A DNA stretch of 9,079 bases from Corynebacterium sp. GTDB lineage: Bacteria; Actinomycetota; Actinomycetes; Mycobacteriales; Mycobacteriaceae. Numbering within the stretch: the stretch's first letter is position 1; each line of letters starts with the position of its first letter. The notes below the pieces were generated by a model, which saw only the letters and a list, made by a program, of their open reading frames with translations, ran no database searches and had not been told where the DNA came from. The stretch is from assembly GCF_030530965.1 (NCBI RefSeq), contig NZ_JAUMTY010000061.1, forward strand, positions 1-9,079, given 5' to 3'. Made by a program: the position numbers and the translations under genes. Of the stretch, positions 1 through 6,216 are shown piece after piece.

Positions 1-258
1 ACGATCGAGCTTCAGGTCTCCCGCGGTAACCAGCTGACCATGCCTAACCTCGTCGGGCAAAGCACCAGCCAGGCGCTATCCGCGCTCCGCTCGGCTGGAT
101 GGACCGGTGGGACCGCCCGGTTGACCACGCACGATCAGAAGACGAACGATCTCACCAAGATCAACGAGATCATGACTCAGTCGATCCCCGCTGGTCAGGC
201 CGTCGACAAAGACTCTACGATCGACGTCGGCGTCGGCTCATTTAGCCTCCTGCCATAA
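1..258 (+). CDS. pknB: PknB-type Ser/Thr protein kinase, C-terminal end (partial; last PASTA domain)
   Basis: The frame is open from base 1 and stops at TAA 256-258, so only the last 85 codons are in the window; the apparent ATG at 40 is internal. The translation begins with the last strand of one PASTA repeat (TIELQVSRGNQ) and continues into a second (MPNLVGQSTSQALSALRSAG, then QSIPAGQAVDKDSTIDVGVG). This proline/glycine pattern is typical of the extracellular C-terminus of actinobacterial PknB. In this family an intracellular kinase domain phosphorylates cell-division and cell-wall proteins, and the PASTA repeats outside the membrane bind muropeptides or lipid II. The next complete family gene is a convergent TrpG/PabA amidotransferase, the same neighbour as Rv0013/Rv0014c in M. 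tuberculosis, which supports pknB over other PASTA proteins such as penicillin-binding proteins. The kinase domain itself is not visible. Confidence 0.85.
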   Translation, partial: TIELQVSRGNQLTMPNLVGQSTSQALSALRSAGWTGGTARLTTHDQKTNDLTKINEIMTQSIPAGQAVDKDSTIDVGVGSFSLLP

Positions 259-266
259 AACGAGGG

Positions 267-301
267 GTTGGTGAATTAGTGCACATGTTCCGTTCACCAA
301 C
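267..301 (+). repeat. 9-bp perfect inverted repeat directly after pknB
   Basis: GTTGGTGAA at 267-275 pairs perfectly with TTCACCAAC at 293-301 around a 17-nt loop that contains the palindrome GTGCAC. It starts 8 nt after the pknB stop. No T-run follows it on the + strand, so by itself it is a poor intrinsic terminator. It may protect the 3' end of the mRNA, assist the terminator that follows, or be a protein-binding site. Confidence 0.5.
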
Positions 302-312
302 TCACTAAAAAG

Positions 313-361
313 CCACAGACCCAGGCACAACAAAGCGCCCGGGGCTGTGGTTTTGATTTTT
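313..361 (+). terminator. Bidirectional intrinsic terminator between pknB and the convergent minus-strand genes
   Basis: The outer stem CCACAG (313-318) pairs with CTGTGG (345-350). The inner segments CCC/GGG and GGC/GCC continue the helix, separated by two single mismatches, giving 12 paired positions around a loop of about 10 nt. A T-rich run (351-361, interrupted by GA) follows on the + strand. On the minus strand the same hairpin is followed by CTTTTTAG, so it can also end transcripts of the opposing gene, whose stop lies 36 nt away. Confidence 0.85.
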
Positions 362-385
362 ACTTGTCAGCTAAACCCTCGTCGA

Positions 386-895
386 TTAAACCAAGGCCTC
401 CAAGTTTTTTAATTCCTGTTGCTGGAGGTCGAGCTCCTCAACATCCCACTTCTTGGTAGAGTCCAGAGCTTCCACGACTTGAGCCATATCAATGCTGTCG
501 TGAAGCTCGTTCATATCCAATTGCCAAAGAGTTTTAGCGCCGTGCGTTGAAACTACGAGCACGCACAGCTTGATGCTCTCGGGCTCCTGGACAGGCAGGC
601 AAACGGGAACAATGACATGCTTTTCGCCGGTCTCAAAGTGGCGGTTAGCAGCCTCTCGTATATCGGAGGCCAACGTGTTTCCAAGTGCCGGAATGATGAC
701 AGGCATGGTCTCAACACCAAGCCGCTCTATTAGGCGAGCACGCTCACCGGTGTGGTTAAGAAACGAGCGGAAGAGCTGTGCAACAGCCATGCGAGAACGA
801 AAGTTACGCTTTTGCTCCTCAATCTCGTTCTTATTGGTGTTCAGCGCCACGCCCAGAAATTCTAATTCAGACTTAAATTCCTCACGAAAACCCAT
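386..895 (-). CDS. Unrecognised 169-residue soluble protein, lower-GC gene
   Basis: I do not recognise this protein. It runs from an ATG (893-895 on the + strand) to TAA (386-388) and begins 25 nt after the stop of the trpG/pabA-like gene, so it is probably cotranscribed as the last gene before the terminator. There are no membrane segments and no signal peptide. Residues 1-45 are charged and probably helical (KSELEFLG, then NKNEIEEQKRNF). The middle has beta-like hydrophobic stretches (VIIPALG; VIVPVCLPV; CVLVVS). The last 35 residues are acidic and Gln/Leu/Glu-rich, possibly a coiled coil. By hand count GC is about 51% over 421-900, against about 63% in a sampled trpG stretch. That and its position between pknB and trpG, which are adjacent in M. 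tuberculosis, suggest an acquired gene. The Shine-Dalgarno is weak (GAAAGTGG about 10 nt upstream). Confidence 0.7.
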   Translation of the reverse strand: MGFREEFKSELEFLGVALNTNKNEIEEQKRNFRSRMAVAQLFRSFLNHTGERARLIERLGVETMPVIIPALGNTLASDIREAANRHFETGEKHVIVPVCLPVQEPESIKLCVLVVSTHGAKTLWQLDMNELHDSIDMAQVVEALDSTKKWDVEELDLQQQELKNLEALV

Positions 896-920
896 TCATA
901 CGTAGCCACTTTCACGCGAA

Positions 921-1589
921 CTACAGCCCCGACAAGACAGCGTTATGCCGATCCTCCAGCTCACGCACGCGTTCCTCGTCGACAGGGAAACCAGCGCACC
1001 CCATCCAATTCGCCACAATCCGGTGGCCGCAGCTCGTCATAATCGACTCCGGGTGGAACTGCACACCATGCAAAGGCAGCGACGCGTGCCGCATGGACAT
1101 CACCATCCCCGAATCCGACCGGCCGGTTACGACCAACTCCTCCGGCAGCGACGCCTCATCCACCGTCAACGAGTGGTATCGCGTTACGGTCACGGGATCC
1201 GGCAAACCACGCATCACACCCGTACCGTCATGCCACACCGGCGACGTCTTCCCGTGCAACAACTCGTCCGCACGGACCACCGAACCGCCCAAAGCCTCGG
1301 CCAGCGCCTGATGCCCCAAACACACACCCAACATCGGGATCTCATGGCGGATACATGCTTTGATCAGCGGAATCGACTGCCCCGCCGCCGACGGAGTCCC
1401 CGGCCCCGGCGAAATCAACACCCCGTCGAAATCCTGAACAACCGACCGGCCCGCGGCCCGATCCTCCGCAGAATCCACCAAACGGTCGTCGTCGTTACGC
1501 CACACCGTGCACGTCTCCCCCAGCTGCCCGATGTACTGCACAAGGTTGTACACAAAACTGTCATAATTATCGACGACGAGAATCCGCAT
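921..1589 (-). CDS. trpG: Class I glutamine amidotransferase, anthranilate/aminodeoxychorismate synthase component II (TrpG/PabA)
   Basis: This 222-residue protein is the amidotransferase subunit that releases ammonia from glutamine for the chorismate-using partner (TrpE or PabB), giving anthranilate or 4-amino-4-deoxychorismate. The class I GATase fold is complete: NYDSF near the N-terminus (8-12), the oxyanion-strand motif PGPGTP (61-66), nucleophile Cys90 in GVCLGHQ, RYHSL (137-141), and catalytic His179 and Glu181 in HPES. Length and motifs are normal for the family. Adjacency to pknB matches Rv0013 (annotated trpG) in M. tuberculosis. Whether it serves tryptophan, folate or both cannot be decided here, because no trpE or pabB is in the window. 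No Shine-Dalgarno precedes the ATG. Instead a -10 hexamer lies 7 nt upstream, which suggests a leaderless mRNA. Confidence 0.92.
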   Translation of the reverse strand: MRILVVDNYDSFVYNLVQYIGQLGETCTVWRNDDDRLVDSAEDRAAGRSVVQDFDGVLISPGPGTPSAAGQSIPLIKACIRHEIPMLGVCLGHQALAEALGGSVVRADELLHGKTSPVWHDGTGVMRGLPDPVTVTRYHSLTVDEASLPEELVVTGRSDSGMVMSMRHASLPLHGVQFHPESIMTSCGHRIVANWMGCAGFPVDEERVRELEDRHNAVLSGL

Positions 1590-1596
1590 ACCGGCA

Positions 1597-1602
1597 ATAC
1601 TA
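1597..1602 (-). promoter_or_regulatory. Putative -10 element of a leaderless trpG/pabA transcript
   Basis: On the minus strand TAGTAT (complement of 1597-1602) ends 7 nt before the ATG at 1589, so the predicted transcription start coincides with the start codon. No purine-rich ribosome binding site is present between them. No good -35 is visible, which is common for corynebacterial and mycobacterial SigA promoters. The 86-nt gap after the upstream phosphatase gene is consistent with an independent promoter. Confidence 0.5.
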
Positions 1603-1675
1603 ACGGCACACCGAACTCGCAGCGTAGCTACCTAGCTATCACTGGCCACCCCCAGCCACCGCCGATTACTGAGCG

Positions 1676-2602
1676 TTACTGAGCAGACCCCTTCAAGCGG
1701 ACACGATCACCCGGCAACCACGCCCACTGCTTCACCTGCCACGAACCGCACGACTGGTCAACATCTGAATACGCCGCCGCAGCCAGATCCAGCGATGCCG
1801 GGGAGTCCAACACAATCCACCGGCAATTCGACACATAACCGTCCTGCACGAAATGGGCCTCCACACCAGCCAGCTGACCAGCGATAAAGCGCATCACCGA
1901 ACCGTGAACGACCACGATAAGATCACTCGGCGTACTCGTATCCGACCCCACCGCACCCGGGACAAGGAGCGGCAGCATCGGGGTAATGCCCTCCAGGAAG
2001 CGACGGCGTGTTTCCCACCCGGACTGCCCGCCGGGCATGCGCATATCCATCTTTCCCGACGACCACTGCAACTGGGTGTAGCGATACGTGTGTATCGACT
2101 CCATGTCGGTGTTCATTTCCAGATCACCGGCGGTGACCTCGGTCAAACCCGGGATAGCCGTCGGCACAGTGGGATCATCCGGCTCAGCCGTGATGGGGGC
2201 GGTCTTCACCCCATCCGGCGACGGCGACGCGGTAAATACCGATGCGCCCTGGTTCACCATCCCCTGCGCGGCGAACCGGGCGGTTTTCCTGGCGCGGAGG
2301 GCTTCCGAGCTGATAATGACCGGGCGCGGTGAGCCCGTTGGGGCATGGTTTTGGTGCTCGATGCCTGCTCCAGAGAGGGTGCCGTCGGCAACGATTCGCT
2401 CGCCACCGGTAAAAGCCTGCTCAACGCCCATTGACGTTAAATCGGCGCCAGGCACAGCGGTATCGAGAGCGGTGATGAGGTTGGACGTCGTCTGCCCGTG
2501 GCGGAAAAGAATCAGCCGTCCGCGGGGCGCGCCCTGCTGTTTCTCCCCCGATACGCCGCTGTTTGATGTGCCACTGTTGACTGTTGCACCCACGCTATTC
2601 AC
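1676..2602 (-). CDS. Histidine phosphatase family protein (phosphoglycerate mutase-like)
   Basis: This 308-residue protein has the branch-1 histidine phosphatase pattern: the RHG motif with phospho-acceptor His35 (FRHGQTTSN, 33-41), SSEALRARKTA (98-108) supplying the second conserved Arg, a Glu near 155 in GLTEVTAGDLE, and the second catalytic His233 in VVHGSVMR. The fold is therefore probably active, but the substrate is unknown; mutase activity is not implied by homology alone. The GTG start is supported by GGAGG seven nt upstream. The first 27 residues are Ser/Gly/Asn-rich and precede the fold. Two stretches (about 75-95 and 120-148) are longer than in minimal family members and rich in Pro/Thr/Ala. 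It lies downstream of pheA on the same strand, the same pairing as Rv3838c-Rv3837c in M. tuberculosis, so a link to aromatic amino acid metabolism is possible but unproven. Confidence 0.85.
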   Translation of the reverse strand: MNSVGATVNSGTSNSGVSGEKQQGAPRGRLILFRHGQTTSNLITALDTAVPGADLTSMGVEQAFTGGERIVADGTLSGAGIEHQNHAPTGSPRPVIISSEALRARKTARFAAQGMVNQGASVFTASPSPDGVKTAPITAEPDDPTVPTAIPGLTEVTAGDLEMNTDMESIHTYRYTQLQWSSGKMDMRMPGGQSGWETRRRFLEGITPMLPLLVPGAVGSDTSTPSDLIVVVHGSVMRFIAGQLAGVEAHFVQDGYVSNCRWIVLDSPASLDLAAAAYSDVDQSCGSWQVKQWAWLPGDRVRLKGSAQ

Positions 2603-2609
2603 CTGTTTT

Positions 2610-2614
2610 CCTCC
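2610..2614 (-). promoter_or_regulatory. Ribosome binding site fixing the GTG start of the histidine phosphatase
   Basis: The minus strand reads GGAGGAAAACAG before the GTG at 2602. GGAGG is separated from the start by 7 nt, an optimal arrangement, so the GTG is preferred to any later ATG. Confidence 0.75.
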
Positions 2615-2630
2615 AGCCGTTTGTCATCAT

Positions 2631-2661
2631 TCTGTACTCTCTCTGTACTCGTTCTGCACTC
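2631..2661. repeat. Three 9-bp direct repeats at 11-bp spacing between pheA and the phosphatase gene
   Basis: TCTGTACTC occurs at 2631-2639 and 2642-2650, and TCTGCACTC, one base different, at 2653-2661. The spacing is exactly 11 bp, about one helical turn. The array sits in the 103-nt gap after pheA and ends about 28 nt upstream of the phosphatase start. It could be an operator for a repeatedly binding regulator, part of an internal promoter, or simple-sequence drift. Confidence 0.5.
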
Positions 2662-2705
2662 GCTCGCCACGTGCCGCCGGCTCGACGGTCCGGCGTTATG
2701 ACGCT

Positions 2706-3893
2706 CTACCACAGGACATCTGTCTCCGGGGCGGTCCCTTCCGCCCGATGAGCAACCCACTCCTGCGCGGTGAACCACTCAGCGGGTGTTGCCGTCGACG
2801 GTTTATCCGGACTCATTGTGGACGACGGAGCCGCAGTATCGGACGTCGTTACAGTATCGGACGCAGCCACTTGGCCAGACGTCGTCGCCACGTGGAGCCC
2901 GTCGTCCATCGGCCATGACCCGAGGAAGCGCAACACCTGGACCGTTCTATGCAAATGCTGCAAAGCCGTTGCCACATGGGGATCAGAGATATGCCCGCTC
3001 ATGTCCATATAAAAGCGGTATTCTCCCAGCGCTTTCCGCGTGGGGCGGGACTCGATGCGCGTCAAATCCACACCGTTCGACGACACCACCGTGAGCGTTC
3101 GAGCCAGCGCGCCCGGCTCATTGCGGACATTAAAGACGACCGACGTGCGGTCACGGCCCGTGTGAGCTGTGGGTTTGCCCGGCTTTCCCACTAACACGAA
3201 GCGAGTCTGCGCGCCGGCAACGTCAGCAACGCCATCAGCTAAGGAGTTCAAACCGTACAGCTGCCCGGCGCGAGCAGGCGCTGCGGCGGCGTCGACCTCT
3301 CCTCGAGCAACCATCTCTGCAGCTGCGGCATTGGATCGGGCGGCAACGAACTCGGCCGGCGGGAGGTGGTGATCAACCCACGATGTCACTTGGGGACGAG
3401 CGACGGGGTGCGCACTCCAGGTGGCGATGTCCTCGGGGCGGGTGCCCGGCCGGACGAGGATAGAGAAGGCGATCGGGATGGCAATCTCACGGTAGATCTG
3501 CAACGGATGCGACCCCGCGAGCGCATCGAAAGTCCTGGTGACAGGACCTTCAACTGAGCTTTCAATGGCAACGCACGCCCAATCGGCGCGGCCGTAAATA
3601 ACAGCGTCAACAGCGTGTTGAGGCGAGTCGACGGGGAGCGGAACTATGCGGTGACCGTGTGCGGTGATGGGCTCGGTGGCTCCCACGCCGGTGGTTTCTG
3701 GCCCAGCAGCCCCCGTCCTTGTGCCCTGGGGTGGCGTATCGCACCACCCATGACCTGCGAATTCCAGCATGGCCATTTCCGTAAACGTCCCTGACGGCCC
3801 AAGAAATGCGACGACGGGAGTGTCGCGCTCGGCCGTTCCGGGTTCGTGACTGGTTTGGTGCGGGCCCACGCTGCTTGACTGCTCGCTACTCAT
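2706..3893 (-). CDS. pheA: Prephenate dehydratase with ACT domain and extended C-terminal tail
   Basis: This cytoplasmic enzyme converts prephenate to phenylpyruvate in phenylalanine synthesis. Of its 395 residues, about 26-235 form the dehydratase domain: VVAFLGPSGTFTEMA near the start, ESSVEGPVTRT (111-121), and the catalytic TRF motif at 230-232. About 250-325 form the regulatory ACT domain, with EPGALA (259-264) and ESRP (281-284), the phenylalanine-binding signature that gives feedback inhibition in the family. Two additions stand out. One is a Gly/Thr/Pro-rich insert of roughly 30 residues (about 52-80) in the first lobe. The other is a tail of about 65 residues (331-395), rich in Ser/Thr/Ala/Asp and ending in a tryptophan-containing segment. 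AGGTGG lies only 1 nt from the ATG, so the exact start is uncertain by a few codons; the conserved fold begins near residue 26. The gene heads a minus-strand series and is divergent from the amidase. Confidence 0.93.
   Translation of the reverse strand: MSSEQSSSVGPHQTSHEPGTAERDTPVVAFLGPSGTFTEMAMLEFAGHGWCDTPPQGTRTGAAGPETTGVGATEPITAHGHRIVPLPVDSPQHAVDAVIYGRADWACVAIESSVEGPVTRTFDALAGSHPLQIYREIAIPIAFSILVRPGTRPEDIATWSAHPVARPQVTSWVDHHLPPAEFVAARSNAAAAEMVARGEVDAAAAPARAGQLYGLNSLADGVADVAGAQTRFVLVGKPGKPTAHTGRDRTSVVFNVRNEPGALARTLTVVSSNGVDLTRIESRPTRKALGEYRFYMDMSGHISDPHVATALQHLHRTVQVLRFLGSWPMDDGLHVATTSGQVAASDTVTTSDTAAPSSTMSPDKPSTATPAEWFTAQEWVAHRAEGTAPETDVLW
2834..2863 (-). repeat. 12-bp direct repeat inside the pheA C-terminal tail
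   Basis: CAGTATCGGACG occurs at 2834-2845 and again at 2852-2863, an 18-bp (six-codon) period. In the protein it gives the repeated SDT...SDT pattern (345-353). It suggests that part of the low-complexity tail arose by slippage or short duplication. Confidence 0.6.
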
Positions 3894-3924
3894 TCCACCT
3901 GCCTAAGTCGTGGTGTTCTCTTCA

Positions 3925-3953
3925 ACCCTAAACCACCGGGAATCAAGAATCAG
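3925..3953 (-). promoter_or_regulatory. Possible pheA promoter in the divergent gap
   Basis: On the minus strand TAGGGT (3925-3930) fits the loose actinobacterial -10 pattern, with a weak CTGATT 17 nt further upstream (3948-3953). The predicted leader would be about 25 nt. A second candidate, TAGGCA ending 6 nt before the ATG, would make the transcript leaderless. Neither is strong. Confidence 0.3.
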
Positions 3954-3994
3954 ATAGACAAGGTGGTGGTGGCGCAACCGTATCTGCCTCCCCG

Positions 3995-4000
3995 TAGGCT
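3995..4000 (+). promoter_or_regulatory. Putative -10 element of a leaderless amidase transcript
   Basis: TAGGCT ends 7 nt before the ATG at 4008, the same geometry as the -10 candidate of the trpG/pabA-like gene. No usable Shine-Dalgarno precedes this ATG or the alternative GTG at 3963. No clear -35 is visible. Confidence 0.4.
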
Positions 4001-4007
4001 GTCAGGT

Positions 4008-5471
4008 ATGGATTTCCACGACGTGTTGGACGCCCCTTTGACCGATATCCTCGCTATGGTGCGCGGTGGGCGTCGTCGCGTCGGAACCCAGGACACCGCT
4101 ACACCTTCTGACCAGCACAGTCGTGACCAGCGTCTTTCCCCGGATGCGCTGGCGAACCTCGCGCGGGACCGTGTGCAAGCCACCCGGGAGTCAACCGGGC
4201 TGAGCACACAAGAGCTAGGTTTTGCCCTGGATGACATTCCGGTCACCTATCCGAGCGCTCAGCGCAGTAGTGGCCCGTTCGCCGGCTTGCCTATTCCGAT
4301 TAAGGATTTGCTCCCTGTACAGGGGATTCCCTGCACACAGGGTTCGGCCGATCGCGTGTCGGTACCGGAGAAGAACGACCCCGTCGCGGACGCGTTATTG
4401 GACGCCGGCGCCACCATTTTCGGAGCATCGGCCACCTCTGAGCTGGGCTTATCGTGTTACACGGAACCGACCCATCTTCCGACGGTTGTTAATCCGGCGT
4501 TGCCCGGGCGCACACCAGGTGGTTCGTCGGGCGGGGCGGCGGCACTGGTTGCGCGCGGCATCGTCCCGGTGGCGCATGGGAGCGATGGAGGCGGCTCAAT
4601 CCGCGTCCCCGCCGCTTGTTGTGGGATCGTCGGGTTTAAGCCCCCGCACGATCCGACCGATGGGCAGCTGCGCGCGGATGGTTTTCTGGCGCGCACGGTG
4701 GCAGATGTCGCGGTGGCGTCGTCGCTAATTACTTTTCCTGGTCAACCGCGTGTGACTCGGACTGAGTGGGTTCCAGGGACGCCGAATGTGAGTGTTCCTT
4801 CTCGACGTCTACGTGTAGGAATTTTAACGAAGCCGCTGCATAGTGTGGGCCAGAATGCGACGCCCCCAGCGCCCCACGGTGCTTCGCACCCTGCGCCCCG
4901 TCCGGCGTCGAATTCCCTGATGACGGGCGCGCTTCGGATTGCGGCCGATCGTGTGAGGGCGGCAGGCCACGATGTTGTGCCTGTGACCAGCCCGTATCCG
5001 CCGGAGATGATTGAGCTGCTGCGCATCGTGCTGGCCTATCGGTGCAGGAATCTTGATGGCGCGTTGTCCCCGTTGAGCACGTATTTCCGTGACCTGGGGG
5101 CGACGATCACGGCCGAGCAGTATGAAGAGACACTGGCCCGGCTTCGGGAGCTTCCTGATCTGGTGCTCGGCCAATGGTCTGATGCGGCGAACGTGGATCT
5201 TGTGCTGAACCCGACCATTGCGTACCCGCCTCCGCCGGTGGGCACGTTCACGGCCTTGCCTCCCGAGGAGGATTTCGCGGCGCAAACCGCGTGGACCCCG
5301 TGGTGTACGTTGTGGAATTTAACGGGCTGGGCTGGGCTTTCGGTTCCCGTCGTGACGACGGCGATTGAGGGCCCGTGGCACGGGTGGCCGGTGAGTGTGC
5401 ACGTGGGCGCTGTGGGGGATCGTGTGTCGCCGTGGGAGGTTCTTGGTGTCGGGCTCATCGTCGAAAAGTAG
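4008..5471 (+). CDS. Amidase signature family hydrolase
   Basis: This cytoplasmic amidase-signature enzyme is expected to hydrolyse a C-N amide bond, with unknown substrate. The Ser-cisSer-Lys triad is complete. Numbered from the ATG at 4008 (487 residues): Lys99 in GLPIPIKD, cis-Ser173 in PGGSSGG, and nucleophile Ser197 in DGGGSIR. The 24-residue gap between the two serines is the spacing known from fatty acid amide hydrolase. IVGFKPP follows, as in typical members. The C-terminal third contains the usual NPTIAYPPPP and WTPWCTLWNLTGWAGLSVPV segments. A GTG at 3963 would add 15 residues (VVAQPYLPPRRLSG-like), but it lacks a ribosome binding site. I prefer the ATG because a -10 lies 7 nt upstream and the sequence from there looks like a natural N-terminus. 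There is no partner such as gatB, so this is not the tRNA amidotransferase subunit GatA. Its 3' end overlaps the next gene by 26 nt. Confidence 0.88.
   Translation: MDFHDVLDAPLTDILAMVRGGRRRVGTQDTATPSDQHSRDQRLSPDALANLARDRVQATRESTGLSTQELGFALDDIPVTYPSAQRSSGPFAGLPIPIKDLLPVQGIPCTQGSADRVSVPEKNDPVADALLDAGATIFGASATSELGLSCYTEPTHLPTVVNPALPGRTPGGSSGGAAALVARGIVPVAHGSDGGGSIRVPAACCGIVGFKPPHDPTDGQLRADGFLARTVADVAVASSLITFPGQPRVTRTEWVPGTPNVSVPSRRLRVGILTKPLHSVGQNATPPAPHGASHPAPRPASNSLMTGALRIAADRVRAAGHDVVPVTSPYPPEMIELLRIVLAYRCRNLDGALSPLSTYFRDLGATITAEQYEETLARLRELPDLVLGQWSDAANVDLVLNPTIAYPPPPVGTFTALPPEEDFAAQTAWTPWCTLWNLTGWAGLSVPVVTTAIEGPWHGWPVSVHVGAVGDRVSPWEVLGVGLIVEK
5434..5439 (+). promoter_or_regulatory. Ribosome binding site inside the amidase end that sets the CPBP start
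   Basis: GGGAGG is followed after 6 nt by GTG 5446. It lies within the last codons of the amidase gene. It supports GTG 5446 over the longer in-frame start at 5395, which has no such site and would double the overlap. Confidence 0.7.
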
Positions 5472-6216
5472 TGTCACCGCGACGCTGCGCTGGGAAATTG
5501 TCATTGTCCTGGCCGTGACATTTGGTATGTCAGGGCTGCGGGCAACGCTGCGCCTGGTGGAGGCCCTGGTCTCCCCGACGCCGCTGAAGGGGCAGACCGC
5601 GCAGCTGAATCCGTCGCAGGCACCGGCGGCGTGGCTTGATGCGTCGCTGCAGGTGTTGTCGGCGGGGACCTTGGTGGCCTGGGGTGCGCTGGCTGTGTAT
5701 ATGTTGTGGGTTCATCCCGTGACGACGAATCCTCTGCGGTTTTTGCGCTGGTCCGGACTGTCCGACGTGTGGCATGGGCTGGCGGCCGCTGCGGCGATTG
5801 GCCTGCCCGGGCTGTGTTTTTATGGCGTGGCTCGCGCGTGGGGTTTGTCGGCGACGGTTGATCCTGCGGCGGGGGCCCGCGCCTGGTGGTCGTACGTGTT
5901 GCTGGTCATTTCCGCGTGCGCGACGGCCTGGGCCGAGGAAGTGGTCGTGGTGGGGTGGTTGCAAACCCGCTTGGCTCAGTGTGGTGTGTCGGGGGCGCCA
6001 CGCGTGGTGGCGTCGGCGCTGTTGCGGGGCCTATATCACGTCTACCAGGGCCCGAGCGCGGGCGTGGGGAACGCAATCATGGGCCTGGTTTTTGGGACGT
6101 ATTTCGAACGGACAGGACGTGTGTGGCCACTGGTCATTGCTCACGCGGTTATTGACTGCGTGGCTTTTGTGGGCGCAGCGCTATTAGCCGGCCATCTGCC
6201 GTGGCTGGGGCTGTAG
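5446..6216 (+). CDS. CPBP-family intramembrane metalloprotease-like membrane protein
   Basis: This is a 256-residue polytopic membrane protein of the CPBP/Abi (CAAX-protease-like) type. Hydrophobic segments begin at about residue 17 (IVIVLAVTFG), 72, 112 and 150, with more towards the C-terminus. The family's catalytic pattern is present: Glu164-Glu165 in WAEEVVVVGWL, His198 in LRGLYHVYQG, and His233 with Asp237 in VIAHAVID. In many CPBP proteins the first motif is EExxxR. Here the Arg position is Val, but the EEVVVVG form is, as far as I recall, common in actinobacterial members, so it is not evidence of inactivation. The family includes Rce1-like proteases and bacteriocin-immunity proteins; the function here is unknown. 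The GTG start has GGGAGG 6 nt upstream and lies inside the amidase gene, overlapping it by 26 nt, which suggests translational coupling and joint expression with the amidase. Confidence 0.82.
   Translation: MSGSSSKSSVTATLRWEIVIVLAVTFGMSGLRATLRLVEALVSPTPLKGQTAQLNPSQAPAAWLDASLQVLSAGTLVAWGALAVYMLWVHPVTTNPLRFLRWSGLSDVWHGLAAAAAIGLPGLCFYGVARAWGLSATVDPAAGARAWWSYVLLVISACATAWAEEVVVVGWLQTRLAQCGVSGAPRVVASALLRGLYHVYQGPSAGVGNAIMGLVFGTYFERTGRVWPLVIAHAVIDCVAFVGAALLAGHLPWLGL

Noticed and set aside
570..905. Plus-strand open frame of 111 codons opposite the unknown lower-GC gene
   Set aside because: The translation is Ser/Arg-rich without hydrophobic patterning and runs against the flanking terminator. The minus frame gives a more protein-like sequence and continues the trpG transcription unit.
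945..1682. Plus-strand open frame of 245 codons, rich in Arg, His and Pro
   Set aside because: It lies opposite the well-supported trpG/pabA-like gene. Its composition is typical of an antisense shadow in GC-rich DNA and it has no recognisable motif.
2088..2918. Plus-strand open frame of 276 codons spanning the phosphatase gene and the end of pheA
   Set aside because: It crosses two genuine minus-strand genes and their gap, with low-complexity translation and no motif.
5395..5445. Longer CPBP start at GTG 5395
   Set aside because: It would overlap the amidase by 77 nt with no ribosome binding site, and would add a Cys/Trp/Arg segment that looks like out-of-frame amidase sequence. GTG 5446 has GGGAGG at 6-nt spacing.
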